Shown here one piece after another: positions 43,831 to 52,439 of a DNA stretch of 64,000 nucleotides (the stretch's first letter is position 1; each line of letters opens with the position of its first letter). The notes beneath the pieces were generated by a model, which made no database searches, was not told the DNA's origin, and saw only the letters and a list, made by a program, of their open reading frames with translations. The translations under genes and the position numbers were made by a program. This DNA comes from JAHEJX01 sp041605955. GTDB lineage: Bacteria > Actinomycetota > Acidimicrobiia > Spongiisociales > UBA5794. The stretch covers positions 1-64,000 of the forward strand of contig JBFIXI010000011.1 in NCBI GenBank assembly GCA_041605955.1, given 5' to 3'.

Positions 43831-45447
43831 GTGGCGAACATGTCCAACTACGTCGAGGCCAAAGCGTCCTTCCGGGTGGAGGTGCCGGCGCAGTTCAACT
43901 TCACCCGAGATGTGATGTTCCGCCGGGCGGCGGAGACGCCGGACAAGGTTGCCCTCGTGGGAGTCGAATCCGACGGCATCACGGTCAACCGCTACACGTA
44001 CGCTGAGTTGGCCGACCTGGCTCATCGTACCGCTCATCTGCTGCGGGCCCACGGCTTGGGCCAAGGCGATCGGGTGTTCGTGCAGCTGCCGCGGACCGTC
44101 GAGTGGTACGCCGTTCTGTTGGGTTGCTTCCAGATCGGGGCAGTTCCGATGCCGGGGACCACCCAGCTGATGCCCAAGGATCAGCAGTACCGCATCAACC
44201 GGGCCGAGGCGATCGCCGCGGTGTGCGACGCGGAGGGAGCCGAGCGGCTCGACACGGTGGTGGCCGACTGCCCCTCGATCGATAGCCGCTTTGTGGTCGG
44301 GCCCGAGCTGGAAGGGTGGGTGTCGCTGGGGCCGGCGCTGAGCGCCCAGCCGGCCATGCCCGCCGAAGTCGAGCCGACGTCTCCCGAGGATCCTCTGCTG
44401 CTCTACTTCACATCGGGCACCACAGGCGGCCCGAAAATGGTCCAGCACGTCGGGTCCTACGCGCTGGGCCACGAGATCACCGCTCGGTTCTGGCACGACC
44501 TCGGCCCAGACGACGTGCATTGGACGGTCTCAGATACGGGCTGGGCCAAGGCGGCGTGGGGGAAGCTGTTCGGACAATGGATCATGGGCGCCACCGTCGT
44601 GATGTGGAACGTGGTCGGCAAACCCGACTTCGACCGTATGCTCCGCCTGATCGGAGAGTTGGGAGTGACCTCATTCTGTGCGCCCCCAACGCTCTACCGC
44701 GCCTTTGCTCAGATGGATCTCTCCCAATACGACTGGTCGACACTGCGGCATTGCACCAGCGCCGGCGAGCCGCTCAACCCCGAAGTGATCGAGACATGGC
44801 AAGCGGCTACCGGAACTGTCCCGTACGACGGCTATGGCCAGACCGAGACCGTGTGCCTGGTGGCCAACTACCCGGTCCTCGAGGTGCGTCCCGGGTCGAT
44901 GGGAAAACCGGCTCCCGGAATGGATGTCGACGTCGTCGACGACAACGGCAACTCCTGTGCCGATCGGGAGGAGGGCCATATCGCGGTCCGGACCGATCCC
45001 TGGCCGGTTGGCCTGTTCCGCGGCTATTGGCGCGATGAGGCGCGGACGGCCGAGGTGTTCCGTAACGGGTGGTACTACACGGGCGACCGGGCCTACCGGG
45101 ACGAGGACGGTTACCTGTGGTTTGTTGGGCGAGCAGACGATGTCATCCTCTCGGCGGCGTATCGCATCGGACCGTTCGAAGTCGAGTCGGCCCTGATCGA
45201 ACACCCGGCTGTGGCCGAAGCCGCAGTCGTCGGTAAACCCGACGAGGTGCGGGGACAGATCGTCAAGGCGTTCGTCATCCTGGCGCCCGGCTACGCCGGA
45301 TCGGACGAGCTCACCACCGAGATCCAGGACCACGTGAAATCGGTCACGGCTCCATACAAGTATCCGCGGGAGATCGAGTACGTCGACGAGCTTCCCAAGA
45401 CGATCTCGGGCAAGATCCGGCGGGTCGAGCTGAGGGCCCGCGCCTAG
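43831..45447 (+). CDS. Acyl-CoA synthetase (AMP-forming, medium-chain/acetyl type)
   Basis: A 538-residue adenylating enzyme from GTG 43831 (ATG 43840 is an alternative). AMP-binding motif LYFTSGTTGGPKMVQH (about 191-206), DGYGQTETVCLVANY, the adenosine-phosphate site YYTGDRAYRDEDGYLWFVGRADDVI and the C-terminal lysine motif PKTISGKIRRVELR. The N-terminal FNFTRDVMFRRAAETPDKVAL and VSDTGWAKAAWGKLFGQW resemble ACSM-type medium-chain or acetyl-CoA synthetases rather than long-chain ligases. It activates a carboxylate with ATP and CoA. A TTGACA at 43721 is a possible promoter element, with a weak -10. No fatty-acid genes adjoin it. Confidence 0.92.
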   Translation: MANMSNYVEAKASFRVEVPAQFNFTRDVMFRRAAETPDKVALVGVESDGITVNRYTYAELADLAHRTAHLLRAHGLGQGDRVFVQLPRTVEWYAVLLGCFQIGAVPMPGTTQLMPKDQQYRINRAEAIAAVCDAEGAERLDTVVADCPSIDSRFVVGPELEGWVSLGPALSAQPAMPAEVEPTSPEDPLLLYFTSGTTGGPKMVQHVGSYALGHEITARFWHDLGPDDVHWTVSDTGWAKAAWGKLFGQWIMGATVVMWNVVGKPDFDRMLRLIGELGVTSFCAPPTLYRAFAQMDLSQYDWSTLRHCTSAGEPLNPEVIETWQAATGTVPYDGYGQTETVCLVANYPVLEVRPGSMGKPAPGMDVDVVDDNGNSCADREEGHIAVRTDPWPVGLFRGYWRDEARTAEVFRNGWYYTGDRAYRDEDGYLWFVGRADDVILSAAYRIGPFEVESALIEHPAVAEAAVVGKPDEVRGQIVKAFVILAPGYAGSDELTTEIQDHVKSVTAPYKYPREIEYVDELPKTISGKIRRVELRARA

Positions 45448-45607
45448 GCGATCTTCGTTCAACGCCTCGGCGGCCAACGGGCGAGACGCGCCCGGTTTCC
45501 GGGCCCTGCGCAACGAGGCGTTCCATCCCGGCACCCGGTGGCTAGGAATGAAGCGGTGGCTTACGCTGATCCTTGAAGTTGGGCGCGCACGGAGGGAGAA
45601 CATCGAA

Positions 45608-46045
45608 GTGGCTGCGGCTGAACGGAACGATCCGTACACAGCTTTCAATTTCCTCGTCGAGATCGACGGTATGACCGTCGGTGGCTTCAGCGAGGTGTCC
45701 GGCATCGAGAGCACCGTTGATGTGATCGAGTATCGGGGCGGCGATGAGCACACCACGGTCCGCAAGCTTCCCGGCGTGGTTCGCTACCCCAACCTCGTCC
45801 TGAAACGCGGCTGGACGGACAACCGCGATCTGTGGGAGTGGTATCAGACGGTCATCGACGGCCAACTCGAGCGCCGAAATGGGGTGATCACCCAGCTGGA
45901 TGAGAGCCGCCAACCGGTGCATCGCTTCGAGTTTCGTGAAGGCTGGCCGTGCGGCTGGGCGGGGCCCCACTTCGACGCCGGCAAGTCCGCGGTCGCCATC
46001 GAGACGCTCGAGATCTGCCACGAAGGCATCCAACTCTCGGAATGA
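45608..46045 (+). CDS. Phage-type/contractile-injection tail-tube protein (gp19-like)
   Basis: GTG 45608, with GGAGGGAG nine bases upstream, gives 145 residues; the frame is open to 45548. It is a close match to the conserved phage tail-tube family also found in extracellular contractile injection systems: FNFLVEIDGMTVGGFSEVSG, then VIEYRGGDEHTTVRKLPG and YPNLVLKRGWTDNRDLWEWY. Such subunits stack as hexameric rings forming the inner tube. No sheath, baseplate, spike or ATPase gene is present in the window; its only partner is the small gene at 46042, whose ATG overlaps its stop. Confidence 0.92.
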   Translation: MAAAERNDPYTAFNFLVEIDGMTVGGFSEVSGIESTVDVIEYRGGDEHTTVRKLPGVVRYPNLVLKRGWTDNRDLWEWYQTVIDGQLERRNGVITQLDESRQPVHRFEFREGWPCGWAGPHFDAGKSAVAIETLEICHEGIQLSE

Positions 46046-46422
46046 GTTCCCCTCCCATGAAGAGTCCACTAGTCCTGCTCGATCTCGACTACACCGCAGG
46101 AGCATTCGAGCTGGTCCTGGTGAATTGCGGCACCGCGCCGGCGTACGACGTTCGCGTTCGTTTCTCTCGAGAACTGACCGGCATCGGAGGCAGCCAGGTC
46201 ATCAGTGAACTACCGCTGTGGAAGCGGCTCTCGATGCTCCGTCCCGGCAAGGAGATCCGCGTCTTCCTCGACTCGGCCCCCAATGTCTTTCGCTCCCGCT
46301 CCAACAGGAGATTCTCGGCATCGGTCGAATGGCGCGATCACGACGGAGCGAAGCATGATGCGACCTATCAGCATGATCTCGATGCGTACCGGGACATGCC
46401 GGAGATCGTGAGTAGACAGTGA
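46042..46422 (+). CDS. Hypothetical protein coupled to the tail-tube gene
   Basis: A 126-residue frame with an ATG overlapping the tail-tube stop (ATGA at 46042); ATG 46057 is an alternative. The protein is strand-rich, with LVLVNCGTAPAYDVRVRFS, a run typical of immunoglobulin-like or CARDB folds, followed by RPGKEIRVFLDSAPNVF and ASVEWRDHDG. It is soluble. It may bind or cap the tail-tube subunit, but this is inferred from coupling only. Confidence 0.6.
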   Translation: MSSPPMKSPLVLLDLDYTAGAFELVLVNCGTAPAYDVRVRFSRELTGIGGSQVISELPLWKRLSMLRPGKEIRVFLDSAPNVFRSRSNRRFSASVEWRDHDGAKHDATYQHDLDAYRDMPEIVSRQ

Positions 46423-46546
46423 GCCACTCGGAAGAAGCCTTCGCATTTGTGCCGGAAGGGGCATCACCAACTCCGAAGCGAGTTGCCGGCTCGGCCGGCG
46501 GCGGTCGTCGCAGCAACTGCGTATACACGGACAGCCGGGCAATTCG

Positions 46547-47170
46547 ATGACAACGGAAGCACCTCGGCAACTGATCGAAGGGCAGCCGGTGCTGGTCGTC
46601 GTCGACATCCAAGGCGGGCCTCCTAGCGGCGAAGAGCCGGATGCCCTCCCGTTCATGCCCGGCTACCAGGAGAACATGGATCGCGCACCCGCGCTGATCG
46701 CCAAAGCTCGCGAGTGTGGCGTGCCCGTTGTGTTCTTCCAAGAGGCGCACCGGCGCGACCTGGTCGACTTCGGCAGAGAGCTGGACGGCGCCGAAGGCGT
46801 CCACCTGCTCGAAGGCGATCCCGGCACGGAGGTCGCGGCGGCACTCGGCATGCGGCCGGACGATTACTTCGTCCGCAAGCGGCGCTACTCGTGCTTCTTC
46901 GGCACCGACTTCGAGATTCTGCTCAAGGGGCTGAAGGCCGACACCCTCATCCTCATCGGCGGCCACACCGACGTCTGCATCCACTACACATTCGTCGATG
47001 CCCACCAACACGACTACTTCTGCCGAGTAGTCGAGGACTGCGTCGCCGGCTCGAGCCGCGATGCCCATGAGGCAGCACTGCGCGCCATGGAGTACCTCCA
47101 AAGCGGCGCGCGGCGCACGTCGGCAGAGGTCATGGCGGCGTTCGAGGCGTTCAACGCACTGCTCACATAA
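46547..47170 (+). CDS. Isochorismatase-family cysteine hydrolase
   Basis: A 207-residue alpha/beta hydrolase. The catalytic aspartate sits in LVVVDIQGG (D20), the lysine in VRKRRYSCFFGTDF and the nucleophilic cysteine in GGHTDVCIHYTFVDAH (about 139-154). Length and order match nicotinamidase/isochorismatase-type enzymes that cleave amides or vinyl ethers. It has a slightly long loop between beta 1 and beta 2. The substrate is not deducible. A 250-base gap with possible gene remnants follows. Confidence 0.9.
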   Translation: MTTEAPRQLIEGQPVLVVVDIQGGPPSGEEPDALPFMPGYQENMDRAPALIAKARECGVPVVFFQEAHRRDLVDFGRELDGAEGVHLLEGDPGTEVAAALGMRPDDYFVRKRRYSCFFGTDFEILLKGLKADTLILIGGHTDVCIHYTFVDAHQHDYFCRVVEDCVAGSSRDAHEAALRAMEYLQSGARRTSAEVMAAFEAFNALLT

Positions 47171-47419
47171 CCAACACCTACCACGGCTCTGTTTCGCTCC
47201 CGCATCACCGACCTCGCAGCCCCGCTCGCCGGCGATGCGGTCGCTACCGCTGACTGGCGAGTCGACGGCATCGACGTCGCCGAGCCCATTCGGTCAGATC
47301 CCCGAGGGGCTCCGGAGCCCATGCACCACTGATCGGCCCCTGCGGTTCAAGTGGCTGGGACGCAATGCCGATTATTGAGGGAAGGGCACACGTGCGACCA
47401 AGGGCATCCATTGCGATCG
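47171..47419. other. Gap before kinase 3, no complete gene
   Basis: In frame with the upstream hydrolase, after its TAA, about 50 further codons are open (for example FRSRITDLAAPLAGD and ATADWRVDGIDVAEP) to a TGA at 47330. They read like protein but have no start codon or family match, so they may be the relic of a lost gene or chance. The kinase 3 promoter must lie on the right; none was recognised. Confidence 0.3.
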
Positions 47420-48754
47420 ATGAAACGCACCACAGCGGTGAAGGCCGCGACGGCGACAGCGGCGGTTGCTGCGATCGTTGCGGCCGCCGTGCTCGCCGCG
47501 TCCGTCGGCATCCAGCAGGCCGTCCAAGAGGGTTCGAGCGCCCAGTCGATCGAGGCTGCGTTGGGAGCCAACGACGTTGCCGCCAAGGCTGTGGTGCAGG
47601 CGCTGCTCATTGCCGAAGAACGGGAGTTCGGGCTTGCCGACGACGAACTGGTGACCAGCGCCACCCATGAAGCGAGAACGGCTCTCGCCGAGCTCGTCGC
47701 CGACGTCGAACGAATCGGCGATCGCGATGGCTTGATGCCGACAGCGCATGCGCTGCTGGACCGAGGCGAAGCCGTCATCGCCGCCGCCGAGACAGCGGAT
47801 GTGGTGACAGCGGCTCGGCTGCTGCAGGACAAGACCGTTCCAATGTTCGAGCTGATGCGGGATGCCTTGGTTGCAGAGCGGGAAGCCGTGATGGCGTCGC
47901 TCGAGGTTCAAGGCTCGGTGGCGGGACTGGCTGGAGTGGGGGCGGCATTCCTTGTAGCGCTCGTCGTGCCGGGCGCGTTCGTCTATGCGTACCGGTCGCT
48001 ATCACGCCGCCAAGTCCATTTCGCTCAGGTGGAGCTGGATGCCCGCCTTGCCGCCGAGCAGGAGATCGCGCGATCAAAGGACGAGTTCATCGCCAACATC
48101 TCGCATGAGCTGCGGACCCCTCTGACGTCTATTTATGGATTCTCCGAGGTTCTCCTAGAGGAAGGGATGCTTGATCTCGACACCGGCCGCGATCTCGTCG
48201 CCATGATCAATCGCGAGACCACCGAACTGGGCCGGATGGTGGAGGACCTTCTGGTCACGGCCGGCTACTCCGAACGTGGCATCACCTACGTCCCGGAGCC
48301 CTCCTCCCCGGTGGAGGAAGTCGCCCAGGTCGTCGGGCCGCTCGCCTGGCACGGCAACGACATCGTGGCCGATATGGACGATGTACCCGTCTTCGTCGAT
48401 CGGCTCAGATTCCGGCAGGTCGTCCGCAACCTCGTCTCCAACGGCCTCAAGCACGGCGCCCCTCCGGTTTTCGTGGTCGGTTGGGCCACCCCGGAGCACG
48501 ACATCTACACGGTCGTGGTCAGCGACCACGGCGACGGCATTCCCGATGAGCTGCTGGACCGGGTGTTCCAACGCTTCGTCCACGAAGGCACAACTCCCCT
48601 CACCGCTGGAAGCGTGGGGCTCGGTCTGGCTGTGGCCAACGTGCTGGCCGAGGGGATGGGCGGGAGTCTCGAGTACCGACGGGTGCAGGATCGCACCGCG
48701 TTCGTGCTCCGCATACCGCTCGCCAACGTAATCGCCGAGGCGATCACGTCATGA
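47420..48754 (+). CDS. Sensor histidine kinase 3 (membrane, coupled to surface protein)
   Basis: ATG 47420 (MKRTTAVKAATATAAV) is preferred over GTG 47351, as it puts the basic end directly before membrane helix 1 (about 10-30). Outer domain about 32-165 with GANDVAAKAVVQALLIAEE, nearly the same as in kinase 2; helix 2 about 170-192; then a short coil and SHELRTPLTSIYGFSEVL (H229), N-box NLVSNGLKHG, SDHGDGIPDEL and GLGLAVANVLAEGMGG. No HAMP, PAS or receiver domain. The TGA overlaps the ATG of the downstream surface protein (ATGA). It is more similar to kinase 2 than to kinase 1. Confidence 0.92.
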   Translation: MKRTTAVKAATATAAVAAIVAAAVLAASVGIQQAVQEGSSAQSIEAALGANDVAAKAVVQALLIAEEREFGLADDELVTSATHEARTALAELVADVERIGDRDGLMPTAHALLDRGEAVIAAAETADVVTAARLLQDKTVPMFELMRDALVAEREAVMASLEVQGSVAGLAGVGAAFLVALVVPGAFVYAYRSLSRRQVHFAQVELDARLAAEQEIARSKDEFIANISHELRTPLTSIYGFSEVLLEEGMLDLDTGRDLVAMINRETTELGRMVEDLLVTAGYSERGITYVPEPSSPVEEVAQVVGPLAWHGNDIVADMDDVPVFVDRLRFRQVVRNLVSNGLKHGAPPVFVVGWATPEHDIYTVVVSDHGDGIPDELLDRVFQRFVHEGTTPLTAGSVGLGLAVANVLAEGMGGSLEYRRVQDRTAFVLRIPLANVIAEAITS

Positions 48755-51717
48755 GAGCCGCTTGCCGGATCATGCTGCTGGTCGGGATCCTCGCTGTGCA
48801 GCTTCCCGCCGCCGGCGCTGCGGCGACCACGAAAACGTTCCGGGACGAGTTCACGACGAGCTCGTGGTCACAGAATCACGGCGACACCAATTGGGCCAAC
48901 GCCTGGGAACAGATCCCACGGGCCGACGACGAGATCGGGATAAAGGGTGGCAACGACTGCGTAGAGCCCAAGTGCCTGAAGATGGGCTCCCCCGGCCTTG
49001 CGATCGCTCCCTACGGGATCTACCGCGGTGCCGACCTATCGGGTGCCGTTGCGGCGACCCTCACCTTCTCGTACAAGCGAGCACTGTCAGGAGCTCCTGC
49101 CGACGGTGGCATCCGGATACGAGTAGGCAACGCAAAGCCGGCGGCGACCACGATCGGGACGATCGCTCTCGACGCCGCGGACGACTCTTTCCAGACGTTT
49201 TCTGCCGACATCAGCGACTGGCTGACCGCTACCACGCATATCGGATTCCTGGGGTACGGCGACGTGGTCAACGGCACCATCCACATCGACAACGTCCAGA
49301 TCGTCGCCACCTTCGGGGGCGCACCGACCTTCACCAGCGATCTTGCAGATCGTACGGATACCGAGAACGACACTGTGTCGCTCGCGGTCACGGCTACCGA
49401 CCCGGAGGACGACCCGCTCAGCTTTAGCGCCACCGGTCTACCGCCCGGAATCGCCATCGATCCCGAGACGGGCGAGATCGACGGAAAGCTCAGCTACGCC
49501 GCCGCCGCCGGATCGCCCTACTCGGTGACGGTGAGCGTGACCGACGGCTTCGCCGCCGACACCGATACCTTCACGTGGGCCGTCGTCGATCTGAATCGAA
49601 AGCCTCAGCTCGACTCGATAAACGACGCCGACACCAACGAAGGAAGCCCATGGTCGTTCCAGGCCACTGCCTCAGATCCGGATCTTCCGTTCGGCGACAC
49701 CCTCGTGTTCACGCTGGACACCGCCCCGGCCGGGATGCAGATCGGGGCATCGAGCGGCACCATGTCGTGGAGCCCGAGCGAGCAGCAGGGGCCCGGCACT
49801 TACACCGTGAGAGTGCGCGTGACCGACTCCGGCAGCCCGAAGCTGACGCACACTCGCACGTTCGAGATCGACGTGGCGGAGGTGAATTCAGCTCCGACAC
49901 TCGAGTCGATCACCGACCAGACGAGCGGCGTCGGCGACAGGATCTCGCTGCAACTCTCGGGTACGGATAGCGACCTGCCAGCGAACTCGTTGACCTATTC
50001 GGCAACGGGGCTGCCCCCCGGGTTGAAGGTGATCGGCAGCAGGATCACGGGCAAGGTCGCCGGCAGCGACGGCACGTACACCGTGACCGCCAAGGTCGTC
50101 GACGACGGTTCGCCGCAGCGGCAGGACACCGTCTCATTCCAATGGTTCGTGACCAGCGGCAACAACGCGCCTGTCCTCGAGTTCATCGCCAAGCCGACGA
50201 TCGGAGCGGATGGACGAGTGACTTTCACCGCCCATGCAACCGATCCGGACGGCGACAAAGTGACATACTCGCTGACAGGCGCAGTGCCCTCGGGAGCGTC
50301 GATAAAGGGAGCGACGGGGGCATTCAACTGGACACCCACCATTGCCCAGCGGGACACGTCCTACGCCTTCTTCGTCGTGGCGACGGATGACGGCTCGCCG
50401 AGCCTGTCCGACGCCCAAAGAATCACGATCGACCTGCCCCCAGTGAACCTGCCCCCAACGATCCATCCGGTTGCGGATCAGCAGTCCATCGAAGGGGATG
50501 CAGTCAACCTGGCAGTGTCGGCGTCCGACGGAAACAACCCGCCCGACACGCTTGCGTACGCCGCGTCGGGACTTCCCGCCGGCCTCCGCATCGATACGAT
50601 GACGGGCCGCATCACCGGGACCGTCTCGTTCAGTGCAGCGTCAACCTCACCACATAGCGTCACGGTCACCGCTACCGACTCCGGCACCCCGCCGCTCGGA
50701 GCATCCACGACCTTCGCGTGGGTGGTGGCCGACCGCAACCGGCCCCCGACTGTGTCCGGCCCTTCGGAGCTGGTGGTCGCCACCGGCCAGCAACGATCGG
50801 TGACGCTCGCCGCCGCCGACCCCGACGGCGACCGACTCTCGATCACACTCGCCTCGCCGGCGAGGCTAGGTGAGGTGTCCTTCGCCGGAGAAGTGGCGAC
50901 ATACACAGCCGGCAGCGAGCCCGGCCTCGAGGTGCTCACCATCATCGTCTCCGACGGAGACCTGACGGCCGCCCATCCGCTGACCGTCGAGGTACGCTTC
51001 GAAAACGGGATACCCGTTGCCTCCGACGACACCTACGAGGCGGTCGGCGGGCAAATCCTGCGGGTGCCGGCCCCAGGCGTAATGGGTAACGACAGCGATC
51101 CCGATGGCCATCCCCTGACGATCACCCTCAAAACGCCGCCGGCCGTTGGCGAGCTCGACCTCGAGCCGGATGGGTCGTTCACACTGCAGCCGCCGGCAGC
51201 CTTTGCCGGGCGCATCGAGTTCGAGTACACCGTGAGCGATGGGCTCGACACATCTAGCGGCCGGGTGCAGATAAAGCTGACGGTGCCTGCCGGAATAATC
51301 GATCCCGGCGATCGAGAGCGCATCGTCGACTCCTCCGTCCGGCAGATCGCCACACCAGGCGCGTCGCGGTCTCCCGCCGTCAGCAATCGAAGCTTTATCG
51401 TGCTGGCCCGCAGCACGTCCGTGCAGCTAGACATGCTGAGCATCCCCCTGGCGCTGCTCATAGGCCTCGTGATCGCCGCCATCACGCTCGGCCGCGTCGG
51501 TTCGACCCCGCTGTTTGCCTCGCGGTCTCGCATCGGCACCCTGGCGTCCTTTCACGAAGACCAGGGCTTCGGCCACATCGTCACGGATGATGGCTTCGAA
51601 TACTTCGTGAGCCGGAGCGCGTTCGGTGCCGCCGCGGTGAGCGTCGGCGACAGGGTGCGTTTCCGCTCGATCAGCGCCGAGCCGAGGCACCTGGCAGTGT
51701 CCGCTTGGCAGGCCTAG
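48751..51717 (+). CDS. Surface protein with cadherin/He-PIG-like repeats, one TM helix and a cytoplasmic cold-shock-like domain
   Basis: A 988-residue protein. Signal peptide about 1-25; N-terminal module 28-185 with C70 and C75 (C-X4-C-L, as in the proteins at 5582 and 8736); then cadherin-like and putative-Ig repeats (about 190-880), several with GLPPGIAIDPETGEI-type turns, the last a tandem-95 repeat (VMGNDSDPDGHPLTIT). One membrane helix about 895-915; cytoplasmic tail 924-988 is cold-shock-like with a well-kept RNP1, QGFGHI (938-943), and a modified RNP2, YFVSRSAF (951-958). The start overlaps kinase 3. It is probably a partner of the kinase, linking the outside to an inner nucleic-acid-binding-like module; the function is inferred. 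Confidence 0.88.
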   Translation: MRAACRIMLLVGILAVQLPAAGAAATTKTFRDEFTTSSWSQNHGDTNWANAWEQIPRADDEIGIKGGNDCVEPKCLKMGSPGLAIAPYGIYRGADLSGAVAATLTFSYKRALSGAPADGGIRIRVGNAKPAATTIGTIALDAADDSFQTFSADISDWLTATTHIGFLGYGDVVNGTIHIDNVQIVATFGGAPTFTSDLADRTDTENDTVSLAVTATDPEDDPLSFSATGLPPGIAIDPETGEIDGKLSYAAAAGSPYSVTVSVTDGFAADTDTFTWAVVDLNRKPQLDSINDADTNEGSPWSFQATASDPDLPFGDTLVFTLDTAPAGMQIGASSGTMSWSPSEQQGPGTYTVRVRVTDSGSPKLTHTRTFEIDVAEVNSAPTLESITDQTSGVGDRISLQLSGTDSDLPANSLTYSATGLPPGLKVIGSRITGKVAGSDGTYTVTAKVVDDGSPQRQDTVSFQWFVTSGNNAPVLEFIAKPTIGADGRVTFTAHATDPDGDKVTYSLTGAVPSGASIKGATGAFNWTPTIAQRDTSYAFFVVATDDGSPSLSDAQRITIDLPPVNLPPTIHPVADQQSIEGDAVNLAVSASDGNNPPDTLAYAASGLPAGLRIDTMTGRITGTVSFSAASTSPHSVTVTATDSGTPPLGASTTFAWVVADRNRPPTVSGPSELVVATGQQRSVTLAAADPDGDRLSITLASPARLGEVSFAGEVATYTAGSEPGLEVLTIIVSDGDLTAAHPLTVEVRFENGIPVASDDTYEAVGGQILRVPAPGVMGNDSDPDGHPLTITLKTPPAVGELDLEPDGSFTLQPPAAFAGRIEFEYTVSDGLDTSSGRVQIKLTVPAGIIDPGDRERIVDSSVRQIATPGASRSPAVSNRSFIVLARSTSVQLDMLSIPLALLIGLVIAAITLGRVGSTPLFASRSRIGTLASFHEDQGFGHIVTDDGFEYFVSRSAFGAAAVSVGDRVRFRSISAEPRHLAVSAWQA

Positions 51718-51739
51718 ACCTACCGTGGTCACGCCGCGG

Positions 51740-51755
51740 CCGGAGAGAGCTCCGG
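51740..51755 (+). terminator. Small GC hairpin after the surface-protein gene
   Basis: CCGGAG-agag-CTCCGG forms a 6-bp stem with a 4-base loop, 23 bases after the stop codon. No T-run follows. Weak terminator candidate. Confidence 0.3.
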
Positions 51756-52439
51756 GCAGAAGCGCGGGCTCCCGTTCTCTGGAGATAGGACCAACCGACG
51801 GCCCGCATTCAGGGCGGCGCATCCGCAACGGAACAGCGCCTCGTGATCTCAGCTGATCTTCTCGCGGTTCCGGCGCCGCTCGGAACACCTCAACGCCGAG
51901 CCGCCGGGTGTGTTCTAGCTGACAACATGTGAACAGGCCTCCGATCTCTCCGCGGTCAAGCCCGGAGCGTGAGCTAGCGAGACAAGCCGCAACCTGTTCG
52001 AGTCGAGGCACGTTGTCGCAATGCGAGACGGCGCATCGTGCCGGATAGCGCGCTGGAGGGGTGGGCGATCTCGCTATCGGGGGTGAGTGATCTGGTCGGC
52101 GTGGTGTTGCGCCCATGCGTGGTGAGTTCCCCCGGAGGGGGTAAGGGACCCGCTTGCGGGTAAGGGGGCGCGCCCTCGAATGCCGGTCACGTCGGACGAT
52201 GGCGCCCCAACCGCAGCCGGCCCGGAAACCGGTGGCCGGGACCCACTGGGCGTTGGCACCCGTTACCGGCTGGGTGTCCAGTGAGTCTCCGGAGGTTCCG
52301 GCTGGCTGAGTGCGGTGGTGTTGCGCCCCCTTTGCTACCGCCTACGGCGGTTGTTCCCCCTTCGGGCGAACCCATAGGAGCGTTCCTGCTCATCCTGCGG
52401 AGACGGGGCGGCCGGACCCCCCGACCGGCACCTCGTGCG
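51756..52439. other. Long non-coding stretch with clustered GC hairpins and a direct repeat
   Basis: About 680 bases without a convincing gene. From 52080 to 52440 it holds many short perfect stems: CCCCCggAGGGGG-type near 52129, CCCGCttGCGGG near 52148, CCGCCtaCGGCGG near 52337, and GTTCccccttcgggcGAAC near 52350. The 14-mer GTGGTGTTGCGCCC occurs at 52101-52114 and again at 52315-52328, framing a segment of about 214 bases. It looks like a repetitive extragenic or structured-RNA element, but I recognise no family. Confidence 0.45.

Noticed and set aside
45548..46422. Prophage or defence island around the tail-tube gene
   Set aside because: Neighbours are metabolic genes and a sensor kinase; no integrase, capsid, portal, sheath or baseplate gene is seen.
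47351..47419. Longer N-terminus of kinase 3 from GTG 47351
   Set aside because: The added 23 residues are basic and cysteine-containing with no counterpart in kinase 2; the ATG at 47420 places the membrane helix at the start.
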